Below, in pieces: positions 32,961 through 44,505 of a DNA stretch of 64,000 bases. The DNA lies in the NCBI RefSeq assembly GCF_037893015.1, contig NC_133666.1, positions 565,814,959-565,878,958 of the forward strand, given 5' to 3'. Numbering within the stretch: the stretch's first letter is position 1; every line of letters begins with the position of its first letter. The position numbers were made by a program, and so were the translations under genes. The DNA comes from Macrotis lagotis. Lineage: Eukaryota; Chordata; Mammalia; Peramelemorphia; Peramelidae. Below the pieces are notes generated by a model that searched no databases, was not told where the DNA came from, and saw only the letters and a program-made list of their open reading frames with translations.

Positions 32961-34340
32961 ATGCATGTATATTTACACACACATTACACTGGAATGTGGT
33001 GCTCCTTGACTCTAGACACTATAATAAGATAGAGCCAGCACCCCATACTGTATTGTCTGAGATACTCCATTTCTTTCTGGTTTAAGTTGCTCACTGCAGT
33101 CTGCTCTCAAAACTAGCTGCTCTAAATTCAGAGATAAACTATCATCATTTAGTGATATCTAAACTATCTTAAGTACTTAGGATTAACCCCATTGAGGGAA
33201 TATTTACTTTACTACTCAACACTCTTGTTCCTGAGCTGTTTCAATGTGTTTTTCTATCTATACAACTAACCATTCACAAGGTAAAACTTACACACAGAGC
33301 ATGATATTTATATGATCAACTATTGCAATAATGACACATTTAGATCTTAAATATAACATTTTACTGAACAATAAGACAAAATAAATAATATCATAGACAT
33401 CTACTTTTATTCAAGTAATATTCAAAATATATAGATCTATAGGTATTAAATTCATTTCAAAATTTTTTGTACCTGATAATGGTAAACATAATTAAATTTA
33501 TGTATTAAAAATACACAAGGAATAAACAAATTAGAAGGAAAACTCATGAACTCAGGATAGCTCAACCCTGCATTGTAGGATTTAATGATATTCCTTTCAG
33601 GAACTACTTTTGGACTACATAAAATTTCTTTTCTACTTGCTTCTGGACAGTTGATCATCACCACTCTTCATCTGGAAAGATTATCTTTTCTACTTGGGCA
33701 AAGCCTTTATAAGTTCTTTCAACCAAAGGGCATCTAGAAAACATTAGCTGTTAATGTGAATAATAATTCTCTTTAACTAGTTCCATTTAGGCTCTACAAA
33801 ACAGAGAAGTCTTTTATTTAACTTCCCTGGATATTGTACTGTACAATCAGCATGAAGCTCACAGCAACACAATTTAGGTTGTCAAGCTAGTTTATCAGAA
33901 TACTAAACCAACTGTGAATCTCCCTATGTTTTTCTTTCTCAAGCCAGATATATAACAGCAGAAAGTCACAAGCCCTTTTGGGAACTTTACCTTGCTCCAA
34001 GTCTAGATCATTTAATACCTCTTAAAGCAATTCAGTCAATGAAACTGATTCTTCAACAAATCAGGAATAATTCAGATGAAGCCTTCTAGCAGCCAACTAC
34101 TTCTAATTGCCAGGGAAGAACAGGTATTTTTTATTTGTTTGTTTGTTTTATCTCTTCTCTTTTGTTCAATTGTTTTCACAGTCTGTCAAAAGATTTTTAT
34201 GTCATTCTTCTTCCTCACCCACTGTGATGAATGACTTAGAATCTTGACTCTCATTGACTCATCTTTTACTTAAAAATCACAAATCTTAAATTTTCCTTAT
34301 CAAATTGAAAGTCATTTAAAATTCTACTTCAGACTCCAAA
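32961..34340. other. Repeat-poor region, no gene seen
   Basis: About 1.4 kb in which I see no named repeat. Composition is even, with no ORF of note. Candidate for conserved sequence only by absence of repeats. Confidence 0.35.
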
Positions 34341-34950
34341 TACTACATATATGACACATATATTTATATACACATATGTTACTTTTCATTGTAAAAGTTT
34401 CCTCTTTAGTCATAAGACATGTATAAATAAAGTAGCTGGTATACATACCATCATCTTTTGTTTTTTAATGACTTCAATGCCAACCTCCATCTCTTTACTG
34501 CCTTTTAAATTTTGTTTCTTTACAATCACATTTCTCTAGTTTTAATAAATAAGATATTTTTCACTGCTGCTTTGTAGCATTAAATGCTTCCCACATGTGA
34601 GGCATTGCTCCATATTTTTAAAAAAGATATCCAATATTCACATTTATATTATTTTCTTTCCAAAATTTAAAAGCTATTTTTTCATGAATATATATATATA
34701 TATATTTTCATGCATATATATATATATATATATAGACATTGACTATTACAACTAATTTGTTTTTTTGTTCCTATTAGACATTAAAATCTCATTCATAATA
34801 GTTGGCAATTAATATAACTCTTATCCTTTTTTCACAAAATATTTTTTTGTCTCCATCTATAAACTATTATGTTTGTCTTAGGAGAATATTATGCCTTATA
34901 CGCATACACACACACATTCTCTATATACACCATTTATTTTAAACAAATTC
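34341..34950. other. AT-rich low-complexity region
   Basis: Contains two (TA)n runs at about 34689-34704 and 34715-34733, each preceded by a 'ttttcatgMatata' unit (a short tandem duplication). Otherwise nothing recognised. Confidence 0.5.
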
Positions 34951-34961
34951 CAATTTTTCTT

Positions 34962-37524
34962 TTTCTTTTTTTTTTAAAGAGAGATCTCTTTTATTTTATT
35001 CAACATTTAGATATGATTTTGGGGTTATTCATTTTATAATTATTAAAATAATATTATTGTGAGAGTAAACATAAAACCCTGTCCCTCCCAAAAAAGATGG
35101 AAAAACCTCAAGAATAGTGAGAGAGGAAAAAAAAAGTGTACTTCATCTGTGTTCAGATTCCAGTGGCTCTGTCTGGGATGAGTTGCCTTCTTTATCATGA
35201 GACCACCAGAGAAGTTGCTTCATTATTTTCCCCACAGTTGCTATTACCAGCTGTATTTCCCTCCACTCTATTCCTCCCCACTCTCATTTGTTCAATTCTC
35301 TCTCCCCTTTCACCCTGTCCCTGCTCAGAAATGTGTTGTATCTGAGTATCCTCTCCCATGATCTTTCCTCTCTTCTATCACTACTCCCCCCTTCCTTCCC
35401 CCCCCCCCCATTCCCCCTTATCCAATCCCTTTCCTCTTATTTTTCTCTAGGGTAAGATAGATTTCTATACCTTATTATGTGTGTATGTTATTTCTGCTCT
35501 GAGTCATTTCTGATGAGAATGAAGGCTCACTCATTCCCCCTTGCCTTCCCCCACTCCACTCCATTGAAAAAGTTTTTCCTTGACTCTTTTATGTGAAATT
35601 TCTTAACCCCTTCTTCCTCTCCTTTCCCTTCCTCATATCTTCTTCCCATGCAGGAATACAAACAGTTCAACATCATTAAGTTCCTCATAATTAGTCCTTC
35701 TTGTTCACCCCTCCTATGCTTCACCTGAGTACTGTACTTGGACATCAAATTTTTTTGTTCAGTTCTGGTTGTTTCAACAGGAAAGTTTGAAAGTCCCCCT
35801 TTTCATTGAAAGTCCATCTTTTTCCCTGAAAGAGTATGTTCAGTTTTGCTGAGTGGTTGATTCTTGGTTGTAATCCAAGCTCTTTTGCCTTCCAGAATAT
35901 CATATTCCAAGCCCTACAATGCTTTGCTGTAGATGCTGTCAGATCCTGTGTAATCCTGACTATAAAACCATGGTAGTTGAGCTGTTTGTTTCTGGAAGTT
36001 TTTATTATTTGCCCTTTGACTTGGGAGTTTTGGAATTTGGGTATAATATTCCTGAGGGTTTTTCTTTTGGAATCTCTTTCAGGAGATAACTGGTGAATTC
36101 TCTCAATTTCTATTTTATCCTGTTTTTCTAGGATCTCAAGGCAATTTTGCTGTATTATTTCTTGAAAATTGAAGTCTAGGCTCTTTTCCTGGTTATGAAC
36201 TTTAGGTAGCCCAATAATTTTTAAATTATCTCTTCTGGATCTATTTTTGACATCAGTTGTTTTTCCCTGAGATATTTCACATTTTCTTCTAATTTTTGGT
36301 TCTTTGATATAGTTTTATTTCTTCCTGATTTCTCACAAAGTCATTGGTTCCCTTTAGTTCCATTTTACATTTAAAGGAGTTATTTTCTTTAGAGTGCTTT
36401 TTTTTATCACCTTTTTCTAGCTGGCCAGTTCTGCTTTTTAAGGCACTCTTCTCCTCAGTGATATTTTGGACTGCTTTTTCCATTTGGCCTAAACTGGTTT
36501 TAGCATGTTATTTTCTTCTGTAATTTTTTGTATTCCTTTCACCAAGCTGCTGACTTGGTTTTCATGATTTATTTGCATCACTATCATTTCTCCTTTCAAT
36601 TTTTCCTCTACCTACTTTAATTGCTTTCACAGTCTTTTTTGAGCTCATCCATAGCCTCAGCCCATTTTCTATTTCTCTTGGAGGTTTTGGATACATAAGC
36701 TTTGACTTTGTCATCTTCTGAGTATGTATTTTGATCCTCCATGGGATTTTCTAAGGTCAGATTCTTCTTTTTCTATTGTTTGCTCATTTCCTTAGCCTTT
36801 GATTGATTTACCACACTTCCAAAGCTTGGGGGGGGGTGCTTGGGACACCCCACAGGGACCTTAATTCCTCCAAGGTCTTATGAGAGACTCTGACTGCTCT
36901 CTTGCCTGTTCAGGTCCTCCCCTCTGCCCTGGAGCTTTTAGGAGGGTTCTTGCTCCACTATGGAGTATGAGGGCCCAGACTGCAGAGTCCTGCTCCAGGG
37001 AGAGCAGAGAGATCTCTGTGGTCTCCCCCAACCCCCTTACCATCTGTGGACTGGGAGCTCTGGAAGTTCTGGGTGGCTTCACCTATTCCTGCTGCTTCTC
37101 ATCATAGGACTACTCTGAGGCCAGAGCGCCACTCTGCACTCACTCTGGTACAGCAGAGTTCTCTCACCACTTCTTCAAGCTGTCCCCAGTGATCCCTGGG
37201 CCAAAAGGTCTGGAAACCACCCCCTCTACTACAGACCCAGGCACCCCCAGGGCCCCAGGTGCCTCATGGGCTATTCCTGGAAGGCTGGAGCTGGTTTGCT
37301 CTGGTCTGGCTGCCCTATGGCTCTTTCCAACCCTTGGTCCAGACAGACCTTTCCTGCGGAACTTCTAAGTTGTCTTGGACTGGGAAAATGTATCATTCAG
37401 TATTTCTGTGAGTTCTGCCTCTCTAAATTTTGTCTAGAGTCCTAATTTGATGGCTTTTGGAGTTTTTTGGGGAATGAGTTTGCAGGAATTCTGCCTTCAC
37501 ACCACCATCTTAGCTCAGCCTGTT
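34962..37524 (-). mobile_element. Full-length HAL1-type (ORF1-only) L1 relative
   Basis: 2.56 kb, bounded by the 11-bp duplication caatttttctt (34951-34961 and 37525-37535) with a TT/AAGAAAA-type insertion site at the 5' side. On the minus strand: a GC-richer 5'UTR (about 36800-37524) starting 'aggctgagctaagatggtgg' (YY1-like core), a degraded ORF1 (about 36795-35745), a 3'UTR of 0.78 kb with a G12 tract (poly-C at 35399-35411) and an A-rich tail. There is no endonuclease/RT sequence, which is the HAL1 ('half-L1') structure. It must have been moved by L1 machinery. Confidence 0.85.
35745..36795 (-). pseudogene. HAL1/L1 ORF1 remnant (coiled coil, RRM, CTD)
   Basis: Begins MSKQ then a stop. 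Further pieces read in shifted frames: NPMEDQNTYSEDDKVKAYVS, WAEAMDELKKDCESN, then MEKAVQNITEEKSALKSRTG (heptad-like, coiled coil). The RRM start is DNLKIIGLPKVHNQEKS, and the C-terminal domain has IERIHQLSPERDSKR, NIIPKFQNSQVKGQIIKT and AWNMIFWKAKELGLQPRIN. The end is at 35745. Order and motifs match L1 ORF1p, an RNA-binding trimer. Several stops and frame changes are present. Confidence 0.85.
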
Positions 37525-37535
37525 CAATTTTTCTT

Positions 37536-38164
37536 AAGTAATATTCTATGGTATAATTAACAATGACTTTTCCGTGAATGTATCTCTATCACCAGGAAAA
37601 TGACTCTGGTGAAAGAAAGTAAAAGACACCAATACATTATTTGTTTAAAAATAAACTATACTGCTTTATAATGCCACTAAAGTGTTTCCTGTTTTTCCCC
37701 CAATATTGAAATTATGTCACATATTATTTTAGGCACCTAATATTCTGAATTTCTTTTTAAAGTGATCCATTAATGCATTGAAAATTCATCAGAAGACGTA
37801 TGAGCAAATATTCATCTCACAATTGATTGTGAGAAAATGGGATTAATAAATGTTAAAGACTCCTCTTTCTACACTTACACTTCTCACATCTCTTCCTTCT
37901 CTCCTTGGGTTACTGCTATCATCAAAGTGTCTTTGTTTCTTAGAGATCTACTGACCTTGACACAGCTGTCAATTTTGACAAGTTTCAGGGGTTATAGTTA
38001 AGAAACAAAGAAACAATGCAATTAAGTCCAAATTCTTTCTTGCCCAGACTACAACTTAGGTATTTTTGTTTCTCTGTTCTCTTCAGTGGAGGTATGTTTT
38101 AATATTTTTTCACTTTCTCAAACTTGATCATTATAATCAAACTCAATTTTTCATATTTTTGATG
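37536..38164. other. No recognised feature
   Basis: AT-rich sequence with no repeat or ORF I can name. Confidence 0.35.
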
Positions 38165-38310
38165 ACTTGCTGATCTTTTCTTTTGCATTGTGCAGTTTTC
38201 CTATTTCTGATTGCTTTGCATCAGTTCATATAATTCTACCATACTACTTTGTAATTCTTCCCAGTCATCATTTCTTATAGTAGTGATATTATTTTCTATC
38301 TATGAATTAA
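38165..38310 (-). mobile_element. L1 LINE 3' fragment (old)
   Basis: 'ctttgcatcagttcatataa' and 'cccagtcatcatttcttata' match the antisense L1 ORF2 C-terminal/3'UTR junction seen at 26.68 kb and 18.05 kb. Confidence 0.55.
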
Positions 38311-39584
38311 CTTTATTAATTTGTAGTAAATGAGAAACTACTGGTTAATATTATGGCACTGATCCAAAAAGGACCAACTGGGGGACCATTTCAGTAACAT
38401 AAACTATTCATTCTGGGTGCTCAGTATCAGAAGAAATTGTAGACCACAGTAAACCATCAAGGGTCTTGGAACCTGTTTCAAGGACAGAGGTCAGGATACT
38501 CATAACCTCAAGGGACAGTTATTCTCTAGATAAAATAACAGAGACCATATAATTTTAGGGTATTAAAGTAGAAAAAGCAAAGAAAGAGGAGAAAGACATG
38601 ATGTCTAACTATCAGAGTTAAAAAAAACAGACTGTTTTTATATAGACAGAGTCTTACTGAATCTCTCAAAACTCTAAGTTCAAAGTTTCTCTTGGTTTCT
38701 CTTCATAAGTCCCTAAGTCTATTTCAAACTGTATTTTCTATCCAAAGAGGACTTGGTTTTGAACTAATAGCTCAAAGATCTTCTTTTGATGTTCCTAAGA
38801 GATACAAGACAAATGGAAGCAAGGCAGTCCAGCCCAACTCCAACTACCTGTTAGAGAAGGACCCTTTTTTAGAAACTTAAAAGAATCATTTTAAAACCTT
38901 GTAATATGAGGATAAAATTCTTAATAAGTCATTCCCATTTTTTGACCCTGAATTGAATACTTAAAACCATGTGAACTGGTTATCTGCATAAAAGTGAAAT
39001 GATTTAAAAAATAAACAAAGCCCCATAATGTTGTATTAAAAAATAGCAATGAAACCTGAAAACTTTCTCTAACAGTTTATGTTTATACTAGAGTCCTACT
39101 GATATCTAATGTAGGTTGGGAGAAAAATCCTTTCAGAGAAAATTAGCCATTTGAACCACTGGACTGCTGAACACATTTATTAAATCCTACAATTTTGGCA
39201 GAATATAACATCATCCAAATGGGAGAGATAAACTTGAGGTGTAAAGGATATGTAATGTAGTTTTCAATCCTGAGTGCTCAGACTAGTAGATTTGTGAAGG
39301 AGATAAGATAAGCTAAAGCTTCTGAAGAAAAGGTAAACTAATTCAAGAGCTGAGAGTGATATGCCCTGGCTGAACCCAAACCAAGAATTTTTTTCCCTCA
39401 CACTCTAGTGTCAGTATCCAACAAGACACTGGCAAATGTAAAAAATGTCAGTTTTATTTCTTGATTCCTCTCATGAGAGAAGAATGGTATTGGACTAGGA
39501 GTACTATTGAGATGGGAGTTCTCAAAAGACAGGGAAATTTGTATTGAGAGCTTGGTGCTCTGACCTCCAAAACCTTTGGTGATG
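38311..39584. other. No recognised feature
   Basis: About 1.3 kb with no transposon recognised; no ORF beyond background. Confidence 0.35.
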
Positions 39585-39672
39585 GGATTTTCCCCCTCAC
39601 TGGAAGTCTTTAAGCAGACACTGGAGTGCAGCTTGTCAGAGATACGAGATTTTAAGTGGGTTCCTGTTAAAA
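39585..39672 (+). mobile_element. L3/CR1-type LINE fragment
   Basis: 'ccctcactggaagtctttaa' and 'gcagacactggagtgcagct' match the CR1/L3 3' text 'cctcactggaggtcttcaagcagaggctgg'-like block in order. Confidence 0.65.
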
Positions 39673-40214
39673 TATAGACTATACTAGGCTATAGACTATA
39701 CTGTGATTTGTCTGGCTAATTTCAAGCATCAGCGTTATTGTAATTATCTAGTTGGTTATTAATGGCTTATGGTTTTAGTGATGAGGGGGAAACCCAATGT
39801 GAGACTTATAAATGAATCACCTTAGAATTGTGTGAAGCTAACATTATGAGAAAGACTTGTCTAGTTAAAAGAGTGAGGACTTACAAACAGAATGCATGAA
39901 AATAAATGCCCTCTTCTTCAGTCCCCCTCTACACCCACACACCATCACACACATCCACACATATTCACACATACAACCACGCTTTCCCACTCCCCCCACC
40001 CCCACCTTCACCTTCCCTTACCCACACACACTCATAAAGTATAGTAGAAGAACTTGGGAGGTAAAGTAATTTGAGCTCTAAGAGAAAGAAAAGTGATTTG
40101 ATATTAATAAATTAACATAAATCCTTCCCAGTCATGGAATATATCAACAATCTTAGTGCCAAGAGACTCTAGCCCTTACAGCTACTGACTTAATACAGGA
40201 CCTTGGAGATTTAT
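39673..40214. other. Unannotated, with a C/A-rich segment
   Basis: 39925-40035 is rich in CCACACA/CCCCCAC; the rest is unremarkable. A direct repeat of atagactatact lies at 39676-39703. Confidence 0.4.
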
Positions 40215-40974
40215 TTAAATTCCCTGAAGCTACCAACCTATAGTCCTTTCTTTCACAGTTAAATTCTTAGAAACAGTCATCTATACTCACTTCCTCCTTT
40301 TCCTCAAAACCTCTCTTCTCATTCATTGTCTCAAATCTGATTTTCAATCTTACTCACTTAGGTGAAACTACTCTTTCTAAAATTATCAGTGACTTCTTAA
40401 CTAATAAAAAGGCCTACACCTTTTGACATTATTGATCATCCACACCTCTGGGACATTTCCTTGACCTTTAGCTTCTATTGAACTGCCATTACTTATCTTA
40501 TACTTTTTCTCCTTATCAAAAGCATCATTCTTTCTCTTACTCACTAAATTTGACTTTTGTCCCATGTTTTGTTCTAATGCCTACTTTGCTTCATTTGGTA
40601 ATCTCCCATGGATTCAATTATTTGCTCCATGTGATGAACCCAAATCATATACAGAGTTAATCTCTGTTGTGTACTTTATTTCTATATTGTCAGCTGCAAG
40701 CTGGACATTTCCATATGAATATTTCCCCTCTCATGGAATAGGTATTGTTTTCCCCAAATCCTTTTTCTCCACCATGTTTCCTATTTTTTGAGAGCAAAAC
40801 AATTTTTTCAAGTTGCTAAACTTGGATTTAATCTTAATTCCTCCCTTTTGTCAACTTCATATCTAATCAGTAAGCAAGTCTTTTCAGTTTTACAATGTCA
40901 CTTTGACATTACCATAGTTTACATCTCCATAAAGTTTTATCTGTTATTTTACATGAATATTTGGAGTAGCAGTT

Positions 40975-41115
40975 CTATAACATTTTAAGGTTTGTGAAAC
41001 ACTTTACAGATATTTCATTTTTGTCTTCACAAAAATCATTACAGATAAATGAACAAAGAGTTTAAGTGATTTGTCCAGTGTTTGAGGCTGTATTGAATTC
41101 AGATCTACCTGACTG
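40975..41115 (-). mobile_element. MIR SINE inside L2 copy A
   Basis: 'cattttaaggtttgtgaaac', 'actttacagatatttcattt', 'agagtttaagtgatttgtcc' and 'ttgaattcagatctacctga' give a collinear antisense MIR. It holds the left arm of the 64/65-bp inverted repeat, which here reads as native MIR sequence. Confidence 0.7.
41007..41070 (+). repeat. Left arm of a perfect 64-bp inverted repeat
   Basis: This segment is the exact reverse complement of 41822-41885, with one more pairing base outside (41006 with 41886). It runs from cagatatttcatttttgtc to gagtttaagtgat. It is collinear with the surrounding MIR, so this is probably the source copy. Confidence 0.97.
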
Positions 41116-41769
41116 CACAGTGTCACCAAGTTTTTTCCCAATTTGTGGGCTGGTTTCTTAGTTACTCCCTTCAAACTTCTATAAGCTGCCAAGTTGATAT
41201 TCCTAAAGAATTACTCTAAATAAATCACTTTGGAACTTTTCACTTCATTCCAGAAACCACCTTGGGCTCTGATTTGTGAACTCTTTCTTTATCGTTAACC
41301 CTCCATATCACTTCTAAGTTATATCCATTCCATGTTGTCTTCACCAGGGCCACCATCTCTACTGCCTTCCCATTAGAAATTTGGACTCTTTCTTGGAACC
41401 TCCCTGGACTCTGATGAGCCCTCATTTTACTTTGCCAGATCCAAGCTTCTATATTACTTCTTAGCTCTTTCTAAATCATTCCACCTGATGAGAAACATTC
41501 TTCTTTTCCTTTATCTTTTTATATGATATTTCCTCCATGAAAAAGTAAGGTCCTTGAGGATAAGGACTATCTTGCTTTCTTGTATTTGCATTTAGCACAG
41601 TTCATGGAAAATACTTTCTCTCTCTGTTTCTGTCTCCCTTTGTCTGTCTCTCTCAAAAAAATTTTCCATGGCTCCTTATTGACTCTATGATAAAATGTAG
41701 ACCCTCAGTCTAGTATGACTCTCAGCTACTTTTCAGCTGAAGTTGACATTATCATAAAATAGAAAGAGA

Positions 41770-41985
41770 AATAGATTTGGAACTAGACGACCCAATATGG
41801 TCAAATTTACTATCTATATGTATCACTTAAACTCTTTGTTCATTTATCTGTAATGATTTTTGTGAAGACAAAAATGAAATATCTGTTTGTTTCTTGCCAT
41901 CTCTGGGCTCTGTTTTCTTATCTGTGAAATGAAGATATTGGATTATATGACCTCTAATATCTATTAATCCAATATCATTCCCATT
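41770..41985 (+). mobile_element. MIR SINE with a 64-bp inverted insert
   Basis: Sense MIR: the head is vague, then 'gtatcacttaa', and after the insert 'ccatctctgggctctgtttt', 'cttatctgtgaaatgaagat' and 'attatatgacctctaatatc'. The bases 41822-41885 interrupt the normal 'cacttaacctctctgggcctc' order between cacttaa and tctctgggc. Confidence 0.7.
41822..41885 (-). repeat. Right arm of the perfect 64-bp inverted repeat
   Basis: Exact reverse complement of 41007-41070, breaking the order of the host MIR. The join lies at a shared cacttaa (present in both the source and the host MIR), so 7-8 bp of microhomology is available at the junction. No target duplication or tail is seen. Confidence 0.97.
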
Positions 41986-42324
41986 CCCATTCTTTCCATT
42001 CTAATCACATTGGCTTGCTAGAGTTTCCTTAAATTTAGAATTCCATCTCCTGATTCTATCCCTTTGGATAGATGGTCCCTTATATTTAGAATAAACTCCT
42101 TTCTTGCCTCTACTTCTTAGAACATAGCTCATAAACACCCTACACAGGCTTTTCCTGGTGACTTCAGATATTTGTGCTCTATCTTTCCTGAAATTATTTT
42201 GTATTTATCTATCTGTACACTTATTATATCTCTCAAGTAGAATGTAATTTCCCCGAGGACAGGTACTTAAACTTCTTTTTGTCTTTGTATTTCTGTTGCC
42301 TATAATGGTGCTCTAAATGAACAA

Positions 42325-42540
42325 TGAAAAATCATTTATTAAGAACTTACTATGTGGCAAACAGTGCTATCTTTAGCATTGGATACAATTAAACAAAAGC
42401 CCTTTTCCTCAAAGAGTTTACAACATTCTATTGGGGGGGGGGTCATTATATTCAGGGGAGTGAAAGTGAGTGGGGATATATTGGTTAGAAAAGTGATAGG
42501 AATGGTATGTAGAGCCATTGGAGAATATATTGATACATCC
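42325..42540 (-). mobile_element. L2 LINE 3' end, antisense
   Basis: 'atcatttattaagaacttac', 'tatgtggcaaacagtgctat', 'ttttcctcaaagagtttaca' and 'acattctattggggg' are antisense L2 tail. It lies tail to tail with copy B, 12 bp away. Confidence 0.7.
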
Positions 42541-43149
42541 CTTCTAATAGCCACAGCAGTATTGATTTGATTATTCTTTTCAAACCATGGGGAGTTGGGA
42601 GGAATGGTATAGGAGGTAAGAAGACTTATGGGAAGTAAATAAGGCAAATAATTACTGGATCTAATATGATAAAGTGAGCATTCATCAATCAGGATAGTAT
42701 TTGTCCTAAGATGAAATTCTTGAAGCCAAAAAAGATTATATCTTATAGGACTTTTTACTTCTCTGAGAGCTGACAGTTTAATATAAGATAATTGGAAATA
42801 AATTGAATTTTCTGTGCCTCTAGACTTCTAGTAAAAAGTATATTATATCTAAATCTGTCAGATTTGATATAATTTAGAATAAATTGGGTAGTGTTTGTCA
42901 ATGATCTTTGAAGATAAACTACTAGAAAAATACAGTCATCATTATTGAAGGGAATTTTGGGAATATTAATGAACCTTAACTATAAAGGTAAATTTTAGGT
43001 AGCAGGAAAAAAAGAGACCACAGAAGAGTCAAATTGTCTAATTTTTCAGCAGCTCTTTAGATCCCACTCTTACCTCCAAAGATAAGTTAGCAGCTTTTGT
43101 ATACAACTGAGCAAATGAAAACAGTAGAAAATGAAATTAAAATGAAACT
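42541..43149. other. No recognised feature
   Basis: AT-rich sequence with no repeat or ORF of note. Confidence 0.35.
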
Positions 43150-44000
43150 ATAAAAATAATCACCTTGGCTTATTCACTTTGGGAACTACTTTTGGACCTG
43201 GAAACTGCTTTGGTCTGGAAATGTGCCTATTCCTTTTTCTATTAAGAGACCTCTCTGCTCTGGACCAAAACATATCTTGGTCCTTGCTGTGTTCAGTCAT
43301 GGGGAGCCAAGTCTCTAATGAGTGGGGCTAAGGTCCTGTTTCTCACACTACTTGGCTAATTAATTTCACTCCAATGCCCAAGGAACAAATTATTTAAAAG
43401 TTAAGTTTAGACTCACATCCATAGTTCCCCGGGGTGGGGAGGGTAAAAATATATTTAATGAACACACCTGGAGGGTTTAAGAAAAAGAGAACCAGATGGA
43501 AACTATCTGTCCTTTTGATTGAAAAACAGTCCATTCCTCTTTCTGAGTATATAAAAGACCAAGGGATCATTCAGAATTTGCTGCATCAAAAGTACATGTC
43601 TTTTCATTGCTAGTTCACTACATGACTAGAACCAAAGAATTTGCCATTTCCAATCTGCCTGAATTGTTAATCACACTATCTCTGAATTTTTTCAGAAGTT
43701 TCAGGAGCAGTTTCTGGTACTCACTTCCTAGGATAGTCCCTATAGTCTAATTCAACTTCTGTGACTGACAGGCCATTTTTGTTCCTGTAACTCTCTCAAA
43801 CTTAGATCTCTGGCTAGGCCTTTTATTCTTCCTGTCTTGAAAGAACTCTTGCCCAATACTTAACACTCATTCAATTAACCAAGCTTCTCTTGCAGAACTG
43901 AGCTACAGTAAAGTACTTTTCTTGTTCATCTGAGTTTATTGTTCCTTCAAATCGATGGTATCAAATGAAAACCCATTTGTTCTTTTTTGAACTGTTTGTT
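43150..44000 (+). other. Unclassified, weakly LTR-like stretch
   Basis: A TATA-like tatataaaag at about 43549-43558 is followed by pyrimidine-rich sequence and a terminal block around 43900-43960. The layout recalls a solo LTR of an old endogenous retrovirus, but no second LTR, primer-binding site or flanking duplication was found. If it is one, it is old and lacks all internal genes. Could equally be unique sequence. Confidence 0.25.
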
Positions 44001-44329
44001 TAATTCTTGCATCTAATCGAACCATCAGTATTTCAACTACATTCTCATATCCTTGCCAAAGTATTTGGACTTTAAAAGGTAGAATTTTTGTAATGAATTC
44101 CATATTTTAAGCATGAAAATCACCAGGAAAGTAAAGATGTTTGTTTTTGACCAGTCTTTTTTCAGAATAAGAAAAGCTAATTTGTTCTTTTTTATGTTTA
44201 TTAGATATGTCTTTCAGGCAAAAACAAACAACAAAAAAACCTTTCCATGTCTTATTCATCTCTATATCCTTTGCCTAGTCTGAAGATTACTGCTAAATGG
44301 AATCTCAGGTTTAACAGGGTGATTAGATG

Positions 44330-44505
44330 TCTTAGATTCAGCGGACAGAGTATTGAACTTGGAGTACTGAAAACCTGGATTCATATCCTGTTTCAAACAT
44401 TTACTGACTGACTCTGGACAAGTTACAGTTTTTCTGAGCCTCAGTTTTCTCATCTGTTAAATGAGAGAGGTGGACTGATCCAGATCTAAATCTATGAACC
44501 TGTTA
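44330..44505 (+). mobile_element. MIR-type SINE
   Basis: Sense: 'gcggacagagtattgaactt', 'ggattcatatcctgtttcaa', 'gactctggacaagttacagt', 'gagcctcagttttctcatct' and 'gttaaatgagagaggtggac'. Confidence 0.75.

Larger units (their letters stand above)
40215..41620 (+). mobile_element. L2 LINE copy A (RT part to 3' end)
   Basis: Starts in the RT coding part: 'gttaaattcttagaaacagt' and 'catctatactcacttcctcc' give KFLETVIYTHFL, as in L2 'KLLERVVYTRCL'. 'ttgacattattgatcatcca' is the degraded motif A (FDTVDH). It continues with 'agctgccaagttgatattcc' and ends with the L2 tail ('ggtccttgaggataaggact', 'tgcatttagcacagttcatg'). A MIR interrupts it at 40975-41115. Confidence 0.7.
41650..42312 (+). mobile_element. 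L2 LINE copy B (3' end)
   Basis: 'ccatggctccttattgactc', 'tatgataaaatgtagaccct' and 'cagtctagtatgactctcag' are L2 ORF2 C-terminal text. It ends with 'tagaatgtaatttccccgag', 'gacaggtacttaaacttctt' and 'gtatttctgttgcctataat' (L2 tail). A sense MIR sits in the middle. Confidence 0.7.

Noticed and set aside
36861-37107. GC-richer region as a host CpG-island promoter
   Set aside because: It is the 5'UTR of the HAL1-type element, inside its target duplications.
43549-43600. TATA box as the start of a host gene
   Set aside because: No ORF, splice sites or poly(A) signal follow in a plausible arrangement.
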